DNA of 8,298 nucleotides from VRUE01 sp036265675 (GTDB lineage: Bacteria > Actinomycetota > Thermoleophilia > Solirubrobacterales > 70-9): assembly GCA_036265675.1 (NCBI GenBank), contig DATAOP010000071.1, positions 1-8,298 on the forward strand, given 5' to 3'. The notes beneath the pieces are model-generated. The model was not told where the DNA came from. It made no database searches and saw only the letters and a list, made by a program, of their open reading frames with translations. Position numbers and translations under genes: made by a program. Of this stretch, positions 1 to 4,893 are shown in pieces (position 1 is the stretch's first letter; each line of letters begins with the position of its first letter).

Positions 1-29
1 CTCCCCAAAGCTCGAGCAGGTCGCCGCCC

Positions 30-35
30 TAAGAT
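30..35 (+). promoter_or_regulatory. Possible -10 element (leaderless CDF transcript)
   Basis: TAAGAT resembles a TAnnnT -10 box and ends 6 nt before the ATG at 42. Transcription would start at or next to the start codon, giving a leaderless mRNA. That would fit the lack of a clear Shine-Dalgarno sequence before this gene. No good -35 box is visible in the 29 nt available upstream, so this is a weak, pattern-only call. Confidence 0.22.
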
Positions 36-41
36 CGGCCT

Positions 42-779
42 ATGGCCGAGTCACTCGCCTTTCAGGAGCTTGGAGGTGATCTGCACCGTCATGGCGACGG
101 TCTGGTCCATTCACATCACCACCATGGTCCCCACACCCATACGGCGGGCAAGAATGGTCAGGCGCACTCGCATGGTCTGATTGACCCGAGCATCAAACGC
201 TCCCGTGAGGGCCTCATTGCGGTCGGTATTTCTCTTGTCGTCCTGGGGATGACCGCGGCTGCCCAGGTGACGATCTACCTCGTCACCGGTAGCGTCGCCC
301 TCCTCGCCGACCTGATCCATAATTTCGGCGACGCCGCGACGGCGATCCCGCTCGGCATCGCCTTCATGCTCCGCTCCGAGCAGGCCGAGCGCGGCGCCGG
401 TTTATTCGTTGTGCTTGCGATCTTCGTCTCTGCCTGCGTCGCCGGAATCGAGTCCATCGATCGCCTCATCAACCCTCACGAGCCGACCGATCTTCTAGCC
501 CTAGCTGCCGCTGGCGCCATCGGTTTTGGCGGCAACTGGATTGCAGCAATCATTCGCACCCGTGCTGGCAGGCGCCTAGACAGTCCGGCGCTAATCGCGG
601 ACGGCAACCATGCCCGAGCCGATTCCTACGTAAGCCTTGCGGTGGTCGCAAGCGCGATCGTCGTCGCCCTAGGTGTGCAGATCGCCGATCCGCTGATCGG
701 CCTCGGCATCACCGCCGTCATCCTCAAGATCACCCGGGACTCGTGGCGGACGATTCGCGGCGAGCCCCACCGCCACTGA
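42..779 (+). CDS. Cation diffusion facilitator (CDF) family transporter, His-rich N-terminus, no C-terminal domain
   Basis: Predicted inner-membrane divalent-metal/H+ antiporter of the CDF family, 245 aa; zinc is the most likely substrate, by inference. The N-terminus (residues 15-44) is packed with histidines (H15, H17, H23, H25-28, H31, H33, H42, H44), a probable cytosolic metal-binding arm. About six membrane segments follow (roughly 58-80, 84-108, 117-136, 150-170, 195-212, 214-230). The paired CDF metal-site motifs are present: D90 with H93-x3-D97 in TM2, and D187 with H190-x3-D194 in TM5. The protein ends about 15 residues after TM6 (SWRTIRGEPHRH), so the cytoplasmic dimerisation domain of typical CDFs is missing. 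Local G+C is near 60% against about 70% downstream, and codons such as TTA, CTA, GGT and ATT are commoner, which hints at separate origin. Family assignment is firm; substrate is not. Confidence 0.9.
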   Translation: MAESLAFQELGGDLHRHGDGLVHSHHHHGPHTHTAGKNGQAHSHGLIDPSIKRSREGLIAVGISLVVLGMTAAAQVTIYLVTGSVALLADLIHNFGDAATAIPLGIAFMLRSEQAERGAGLFVVLAIFVSACVAGIESIDRLINPHEPTDLLALAAAGAIGFGGNWIAAIIRTRAGRRLDSPALIADGNHARADSYVSLAVVASAIVVALGVQIADPLIGLGITAVILKITRDSWRTIRGEPHRH

Positions 780-785
780 CCAGGG

Positions 786-806
786 TGGGCAACACTTGGG
801 CAACAC
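786..806 (+). repeat. Tandem 10-bp direct repeat, TGGGCAACAC x2
   Basis: Two perfect copies of TGGGCAACAC lie at 786-795 and 797-806, separated by one T (11-bp period), starting 7 nt after the CDF stop codon. Short direct repeats with a period near one helical turn can be protein-binding sites, for example integrase arm-type sites or a regulator pair. No integrase or tRNA is in view, so the role is unknown. Confidence 0.7.
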
Positions 807-834
807 GACATCCGGTGAGGGCCGCAAACGTCGA

Positions 835-840
835 TACCGT
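835..840 (+). promoter_or_regulatory. Possible -10 element upstream of the fmdB-udg train
   Basis: TACCGT in the context GATACCGTAG matches a loose TAnnnT -10 pattern 55 nt before the GTG start at 896. No convincing -35 is visible at 16-18 nt. A promoter is expected somewhere in this 116-bp gap because the composition changes here and a new gene train begins; this is the best hexamer seen. Confidence 0.2.
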
Positions 841-895
841 AGAAGCAGAGGAAGCCGCGGCGTAGAGCCAAAACACCGAACAGCCGAAAACGATC

Positions 896-1186
896 GTGCC
901 CATCTATGAGTTCGAGTGCGAGGAGTGCGGGAGCCGGTTCGAGGAGCTCGTCCCGAGCGAGGCCGCCGAGGTCGCCTGTCCCAGCTGCGGGTCGACCCGC
1001 GCGCGGCGACTGATGTCGGCGGTCTCGCCGCCCGGCCGCCAACCCCGGGGCTCCGCCGTCCGGTCCGACGAATCGAGGCGCCGCGAGCGCGAATCCGCGC
1101 ATCAGGAGCGGCTCGCCTCCGACAGGCGCAAGCGGGCGAAGGGGGAGCTCCCGGCACCGCGGAAGAAGGGGCCGGCGCAGGGATGA
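896..1186 (+). CDS. FmdB-family zinc ribbon protein
   Basis: A 96-aa protein starting at GTG, beginning PIYEFECEECG, the hallmark N-terminus of the FmdB/CxxC_CxxC_SSSS regulatory-protein family. Four cysteines (C8, C11, C28, C31) form a single zinc ribbon as two CxxC knuckles. The remainder (about residues 41-96) is low-complexity, rich in Arg, Lys, Ser and Pro, and probably disordered. The family was named for a putative regulator of formamidase genes, but its molecular role is poorly defined; nucleic-acid or protein binding is a guess. No strong ribosome binding site precedes the GTG, but the start is fixed by the conserved N-terminus. Its stop overlaps the start of the uracil-DNA glycosylase gene as ATGA (1183-1186), so the two are probably translationally coupled. 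Confidence 0.85.
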   Translation: MPIYEFECEECGSRFEELVPSEAAEVACPSCGSTRARRLMSAVSPPGRQPRGSAVRSDESRRRERESAHQERLASDRRKRAKGELPAPRKKGPAQG

Positions 1187-1866
1187 GCGGAGCGGCGGCC
1201 GAGGAGCGCAGGGCCGAGCTGGTCGACCTCTATCGGGAGGTCGAGACCTGCACCAGGTGTCCCCTGCATCGGACCCGCACCAAGGCGGTCTTCGGGGCAG
1301 GGGATGCCGACGCCGATCTGATGTTCGTCGGCGAGGCGCCCGGGGCGGAAGAGGACCGGCTGGGCCTTCCCTTCGTCGGTCGCGCCGGCCAGCTCCTGAA
1401 CGAGCTGCTGGAAGGGATCGGGATGACGCGCGAGGACGTCTTCATCGCCAACGTCCTCAAGAGCAGGCCGCCGGGCAACAGGGATCCGCAGCCGGAAGAG
1501 ATCGAGGCCTGCCGTCCCTACCTGTTCGAGCAGGTGCGGCTGATCGAGCCGAAGATCGTCTGCACCCTGGGGAACTTCTCGACGAAGCTTCTGACCAGGA
1601 ACCCGACCGGGATCACGCGGGTCCGCGGGACGCCGCAGGTGCATTCCCTGGGCGGCCGCGCCGTATTTCTGCTCCCCCTCTTCCACCCGGCCGCCGCCCT
1701 GCGGACGCCGGCGGTGAAGGAGACCCTGCGCGACGACTTCGAGACGATCCCGGCGCTGCTCGCCAGGCCGCCCGCCGGGGTCCCCGAGCCCGAGGAGCAG
1801 ATCGAGGAGGCGCCGGTTCCCGGCCCGCCGCAGCCGCCCGACGATCAGCTCGACCTCTTCGGCTAG
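1183..1866 (+). CDS. udg: Uracil-DNA glycosylase, family 4 (4Fe-4S type)
   Basis: A 227-aa DNA repair enzyme that removes uracil from DNA, starting base-excision repair. Four cysteines placed as in family 4 enzymes (C23-x2-C26, C110, C127) should hold a 4Fe-4S cluster. Active-site motif 1 is GEAPGAEED (50-58), followed by GLPFVGRAGQLL, and motif 2 is HPAAALR (168-174). ANVLKSRPPGNRDP (89-102) is also typical. After the catalytic core comes a Pro/Glu-rich tail (about 196-220), probably flexible, ending in QLDLF at 222-226, a match to the bacterial sliding-clamp-binding pentapeptide. The frame is open upstream to 916, but the ATG at 1183 was chosen because it overlaps the fmdB stop (ATGA) and puts CTRCPLH at the usual distance from the N-terminus. 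AAGGGG at 1166-1171 could serve as a distant ribosome binding site. Confidence 0.94.
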   Translation: MSGAAAEERRAELVDLYREVETCTRCPLHRTRTKAVFGAGDADADLMFVGEAPGAEEDRLGLPFVGRAGQLLNELLEGIGMTREDVFIANVLKSRPPGNRDPQPEEIEACRPYLFEQVRLIEPKIVCTLGNFSTKLLTRNPTGITRVRGTPQVHSLGGRAVFLLPLFHPAAALRTPAVKETLRDDFETIPALLARPPAGVPEPEEQIEEAPVPGPPQPPDDQLDLFG

Positions 1867-1886
1867 CGCCCCCGGACGGAGATCGA

Positions 1887-2309
1887 TTGATTTCTGGGTC
1901 TGCAGCGGAGACGGAGGCGATCGGGGCCCGCCTCGCAGCCGAGCTCGAGCCGGGCGACCTCGTCCTCGTCGTCGGCGAGGTCGGAACCGGGAAGACGACC
2001 CTGATCCGGGGCGCCTGCCGGGCGCTCGGCGTCGAGGAGCCGGTGGTCTCGCCGACCTTCACGATCGGCCGCCGCTACCGCGGCAGGGTCCCGGTCTCCC
2101 ACCTCGACCTCTACCGGCTCGCGGACCTCGACCTCGAGGAACCGGCCCTGCTCGAGGACTACCTGGACGCTGCCACGATCGGCTTCGTCGAGTGGCCGGC
2201 GGTCGCAGGCCCGCGCCTGACGGCGCGGGCGAGGCTCGAGGTGCGGCTCGCCCACGAGGGCGGCGATCGGCGACAGATCGAGCTCCTCAGCGCATCCACC
2301 CGCAAATAG
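1887..2309 (+). CDS. tsaE: tRNA threonylcarbamoyladenosine biosynthesis ATPase TsaE (YjeE family)
   Basis: A 140-aa P-loop ATPase that works with TsaB and TsaD to transfer the threonylcarbamoyl group to A37 of ANN-decoding tRNAs (t6A). Visible motifs: Walker A GEVGTGKTT (30-38), switch-like SPTF (55-58), HLDLYRL (72-78) carrying the Walker B-type aspartate, and FVEWP (100-104). Length agrees with the family (about 140-160 aa). The start is TTG at 1887, set by the clear Shine-Dalgarno GGAG at 1878-1881 five nt upstream and by the gap after the UDG stop (20 nt); upstream in-frame sequence overlaps udg and has no TsaE character. It precedes the other t6A genes, although a secreted protein gene sits between it and tsaB. 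Confidence 0.93.
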   Translation: MISGSAAETEAIGARLAAELEPGDLVLVVGEVGTGKTTLIRGACRALGVEEPVVSPTFTIGRRYRGRVPVSHLDLYRLADLDLEEPALLEDYLDAATIGFVEWPAVAGPRLTARARLEVRLAHEGGDRRQIELLSASTRK

Positions 2310-2322
2310 GCGTGTTTCGTTA

Positions 2323-2356
2323 GCGGGCGAGGCGTGTAGCATCGCCCTCGCACCGC
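2323..2356 (+). other. Strong imperfect hairpin in the tsaE downstream gap
   Basis: GCGGGCGAGGCG (2323-2334) pairs with CGCCCTCGCACCGC (2343-2356): 12 base pairs with two single-base bulges (C2347 and A2352) and an 8-nt loop TGTAGCAT. No T-run follows, so it is not a classical intrinsic terminator. It sits just before the Shine-Dalgarno region (2364-2373) of the secreted protein gene and could be an attenuator, an RNA processing or stability element, or a DNA operator. Confidence 0.5.
2337..2342 (+). promoter_or_regulatory. Possible -10 element for the secreted protein / tsaB segment
   Basis: TAGCAT fits a loose TAnnnT -10 box 43 nt before the ATG at 2385. It lies in the loop of the 2323-2356 inverted repeat, so a protein bound to that palindrome would block it. 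Sequence at -35 (TGTTTC, 2313-2318, 18-nt spacing) is a poor match to TTGACA. Weak call. Confidence 0.25.
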
Positions 2357-2384
2357 GAAATTCAAGGAGGAGGAAGGGCTTCAG

Positions 2385-2759
2385 ATGAAGCGAGTCAAGA
2401 CGCTGGCGGCGATGGCGATGGGGGTTGCGCTGTTGGCGAGCCTGGCGCCCGCGCTGGCCCAGGGCGCCGCCTATCGGCACTACGTGGCGTGCGGCCTGTC
2501 AGAGAACGCGAAGCCGGCGCACCTGTGCCAGAAGAAACGCGACAAGGGCGCCTTCTTCCGCAGCACCAAAAACGACGTCTTCTACACGGTCTGCGTCAAA
2601 TTCCCGACCAAACGCCGGCTCTGCGCGCCGAAACAGGAAGCGAAAGCAGGCACCCTCTACGTCAACAAGATCACCTCGAACATTCCCGGCAGGCACAAGG
2701 TGACCTGGTTCGTGGAGGGCAAGAAAGTCGGGAGCTTCGTCTTCAGGGTCAAGGGTTAG
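2385..2759 (+). CDS. Secreted small basic cysteine-containing protein, function unknown
   Basis: A 124-aa protein that I do not recognise. The N-terminus is a clear Sec signal peptide: basic KRVK, a hydrophobic stretch (7-22) and a likely cleavage after A-L-A25. The mature part has exactly four cysteines (C36, C48, C70, C80), enough for two disulfides, and is strongly basic (21 Lys+Arg against 5 Asp+Glu). The C-terminal 35 residues alternate hydrophobic and polar positions (HKVTWFVEGKKVGSFVF), which suggests a small beta-sandwich, perhaps Ig-like. The purine-rich AAGGAGGAGG at 2364-2373 supports the ATG, with GGAGG 11 nt away. It lies 75 nt after tsaE and only 7 nt before the proposed tsaB start. 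Nothing links an exported protein to t6A synthesis, so this may be an inserted gene sharing the transcript. A cell-surface or extracellular role is inferred. Confidence 0.8.
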   Translation: MKRVKTLAAMAMGVALLASLAPALAQGAAYRHYVACGLSENAKPAHLCQKKRDKGAFFRSTKNDVFYTVCVKFPTKRRLCAPKQEAKAGTLYVNKITSNIPGRHKVTWFVEGKKVGSFVFRVKG

Positions 2760-2766
2760 CCGGCAG

Positions 2767-3468
2767 CTGACCACGCTCGGCTTCGACACGGCGACGGAGG
2801 ACACCGCGGTCGCCGCGTTGCGGGGGGACGAGGTCCTGCACGAGTCGCTGCTGGGGCTTTCCGAGAAGGGGAGCCCGCTGCATACGACGGCATTGCTCGA
2901 GGAGATCGAGCACGCGGTCGAGGCTGCGGGGGGCTGGGAGGAGATCGACGCGATCGGTGTCGGCGTCGGCCCGGGGTCGTTCACCGGGTTGCGGGTCGGG
3001 ATCGCAACGGCGCGGGGAATCGGCCTCAGCCGCGGAATCGAGGTCCGCGGGGTCGGAACCCTCGCCGCCCTCGGGCGCGGGCTCGCCCGCCGCGGCGACC
3101 TCATCGGCCTCCCCGTCCTCGACGCCCGCCGCGGCGAGGTCTTTGCGGCCGCCTTCGCGGCTGACGGCGGGGCCCTGCTGGAGCCGTTCGTCTGCCCTCC
3201 CGACCTGCTCTCGGAGCGGATCGCGGGCCTCGGCGGCCCCTTCCTGGCCGCCGGATCGGGCGCGGTACGATTTCGCGAGGAGCTGGCGGGCCCGGACGTC
3301 GAGATTCCGGATGACGCCGATCCCGCCCACCGGATCGCCGCACGGCACGTGTGCCTGCTGGCGGCGGCCGGGGCTGGAGTTGAGGCCGAGCCCGCCGCCC
3401 CGAACTATCTGAGGCCTCCCGACGCGGAACGGTGGCGTGAGCGAGACACTATCCAGACACCCGAATAG
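2767..3468 (+). CDS. tsaB: tRNA threonylcarbamoyladenosine biosynthesis protein TsaB (probable CTG start)
   Basis: TsaB is the inactive ASKHA-fold partner of TsaD in bacterial t6A synthesis. The signature GVGVGPGSFTGLRVGIATARG spans about residues 64-84, and DARRGEVFAA is at 119-128. The conserved first strand, TTLGFDTATEDTAVAAL, is encoded from 2770, but the frame has no ATG, GTG or TTG between the upstream stop at 2701 and a TTG at 2818. Starting at 2818 would remove 17 residues including the first beta-strand and the DTAT motif. CTG at 2767 gives MTTLGFDTAT and 233 aa, very close to E. coli TsaB (231 aa); AAGGG at 2751-2755 may be its ribosome binding site. The start is therefore inferred as CTG, 7 nt after the preceding gene; 2818 is the fallback. 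The 3' end overlaps rimI by 32 nt. Confidence 0.9.
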   Translation: MTTLGFDTATEDTAVAALRGDEVLHESLLGLSEKGSPLHTTALLEEIEHAVEAAGGWEEIDAIGVGVGPGSFTGLRVGIATARGIGLSRGIEVRGVGTLAALGRGLARRGDLIGLPVLDARRGEVFAAAFAADGGALLEPFVCPPDLLSERIAGLGGPFLAAGSGAVRFREELAGPDVEIPDDADPAHRIAARHVCLLAAAGAGVEAEPAAPNYLRPPDAERWRERDTIQTPE

Positions 3469-3907
3469 CGCCGGCGGGGAACTGCTGGTACGCAGGCTCG
3501 CCTACAGCGACCTGCCCTCGGTGATCTCGATCGAGCGGCGCTCGTTCCCCTCACCGTGGTCGCTGGCGATGTTCGTCCTCGAGCTCTCGAAGCCGTCCGG
3601 GATCTGCCTCGCGGCAACCGACGGCGAGGAGCTGTTCGGCTATCTGATCTGCTCCCGCTACGATCGCGTCTGGCACCTGATGAACGTCGCGGTCGCGCCC
3701 GAGCACCGCCGACTCGGGATTGCCACCCGGCTGATCACGCAGCTGTTTGAGACCTCCGAAAGCGAGCTGCCGATGACCCTCGAGGTGCGGGTCTCGAACC
3801 GCGAGGCGATCGCGATGTACGAGGGTCTCGGCTTCCGCTCCGCAGGCGTGCGGCCCCGCTACTACCAGGACAATGGCGAGGACGCGCTGATCATGTGGCT
3901 GGACTGA
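3437..3907 (+). CDS. rimI: Ribosomal-protein-alanine N-acetyltransferase RimI (GNAT family)
   Basis: A 156-aa GNAT acetyltransferase of the RimI type, which acetylates the N-terminal residue of ribosomal protein S18 in E. coli; other N-terminal targets are possible. Visible features: IERRSFPSPWS (32-42), a typical RimI substrate-side motif; the acetyl-CoA loop RRLGIA (91-96) after MNVAVAPEHR; EVRVSNREAIAMYEGLGF (116-133), motif B of this family; and RPRYYQDNGEDALIM (139-153). The GTG at 3437 is the first reasonable start and gives the usual length plus a short N-terminal extension; it lies inside tsaB (32-nt overlap). It also overlaps tsaD by 13 nt. tsaB-rimI-tsaD is a widely conserved order. 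The exact start is less sure than the family. Confidence 0.92.
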   Translation: MSETLSRHPNSAGGELLVRRLAYSDLPSVISIERRSFPSPWSLAMFVLELSKPSGICLAATDGEELFGYLICSRYDRVWHLMNVAVAPEHRRLGIATRLITQLFETSESELPMTLEVRVSNREAIAMYEGLGFRSAGVRPRYYQDNGEDALIMWLD

Positions 3908-4893
3908 TTCTGGCCATCGAGACGTCGTGCGACGACACGTGCGCGGCGGTGCTCGACGGGCCGCGGATCCTCGCCAACACGATCTCCTCGCAGGCCGCCG
4001 CCCACGCCCGCTTCGGCGGCGTCGTGCCGGAGGTCGCCTCTCGCCACCATCTCGACCTCGCCGTGCCGGTCGTCGAGGACGCGCTGGCAGAGGCCGATGC
4101 CACCCTCGACGAGGTCGAGGCGGTCGCGGTCACGGTCGGCCCGGGGCTGATCGGCGCGCTGCTGGTCGGGGTCAGCACGGCGAAGGCCCTCGCCGCCCCT
4201 CGCCGCCTGCCGCTGGTCCCGGTCGACCACCTCCAGGGCCACGTCGCCGCCAACTTCCTCGAGCCCGACCCGCTCGAGCCGCCGTTCCTGTGCCTCGTCG
4301 CGAGCGGAGGACACACCCTGCTCGCCGCCGTTCGCGACCATCGCGGCCATGAGGTGCTCGGCCAGACCCTCGACGACGCCGCCGGCGAGGCGTTCGACAA
4401 GGTCGCGCGGATGCTCGGGCTCGGCTACCCGGGGGGGCCTGCGATCGAGCGCCTCGCCGCCGAGGGCGACGCCGACGCCTTCCAGCTGCCGGTCGCAATG
4501 AGCCGCGACCCGGGCCTCGACTTCAGCTTCAGCGGCCTCAAGACCGCGCTCGCCTATCTCTGCCGCGACCTCGGCGTGGAAGGGGTCGAGGAACGCCGAG
4601 CCGACCTCGCGGCGAGCTTTCAGGCGGCGGCGATCGGGCAGCTGACGGCGAAGCTCGATCGGGCCCTGCGCTCGGGAGAGTGGAATGCGGTCGCGCTCGG
4701 CGGCGGCGTTGCGGCCAACGGACCCCTCCGCGAGGCGACGGCGGCGATCTGCGAGAAGCACGGCGTCCGCCTCAAGCTGGTCGCGCTGGAGCTCTGCACC
4801 GACAACGCCGCGATGATCGGATCGGCGGCCCGCTTCGCCGAAGGGAGGGACTACCCGGAGTACCTCGACTACGACGCCTTTCCCACGAATTGA
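3895..4893 (+). CDS. tsaD: tRNA N6-adenosine threonylcarbamoyltransferase TsaD
   Basis: Catalytic subunit of the t6A complex; moves the threonylcarbamoyl group from its AMP ester to A37 of tRNA. 332 aa, normal for bacterial TsaD. The N-terminus ILAIETSCDDTCAAV (5-19) is the family signature. Metal ligands are H112 and H116 (HLQGH) and D303 (CTDNAAMIG). Nucleotide-binding segments include SGGH (137-140), DDAAGEAFDKV (160-170) and GGGVAANGPLR (269-279). The start is GTG at 3895, inside the end of rimI (13-nt overlap), with GAGGA at 3878-3882 as a possible ribosome binding site. The TGA stop at 4891-4893 overlaps the next start as TTGA. All key residues are intact, so with TsaE and TsaB here the window encodes most of the t6A set; the TC-AMP synthase (TsaC/Sua5) is not in view. 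Confidence 0.96.
   Translation: MAGLILAIETSCDDTCAAVLDGPRILANTISSQAAAHARFGGVVPEVASRHHLDLAVPVVEDALAEADATLDEVEAVAVTVGPGLIGALLVGVSTAKALAAPRRLPLVPVDHLQGHVAANFLEPDPLEPPFLCLVASGGHTLLAAVRDHRGHEVLGQTLDDAAGEAFDKVARMLGLGYPGGPAIERLAAEGDADAFQLPVAMSRDPGLDFSFSGLKTALAYLCRDLGVEGVEERRADLAASFQAAAIGQLTAKLDRALRSGEWNAVALGGGVAANGPLREATAAICEKHGVRLKLVALELCTDNAAMIGSAARFAEGRDYPEYLDYDAFPTN

Noticed and set aside
2..79. Possible C-terminal tail of an upstream gene (frame 2 open to TGA at 77-79, frame 3 to TAA at 30-32)
   Set aside because: Only 9 to 25 codons are visible and neither translation has a recognisable motif, so no gene can be called.
781..895. tRNA gene or remnant in the gap as an integration site
   Set aside because: No cloverleaf, T-arm or CCA-adjacent sequence could be found on either strand.
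916..1182. Upstream extension of the uracil-DNA glycosylase frame
   Set aside because: The extension is the out-of-frame shadow of fmdB and is Arg/Gly-rich without family similarity; the ATG at 1183 overlaps the fmdB stop as expected for coupled genes.
1257..1886. Upstream extension of the tsaE frame
   Set aside because: It overlaps udg out of frame. The TTG at 1887 has a well-spaced GGAG and gives the normal TsaE length.
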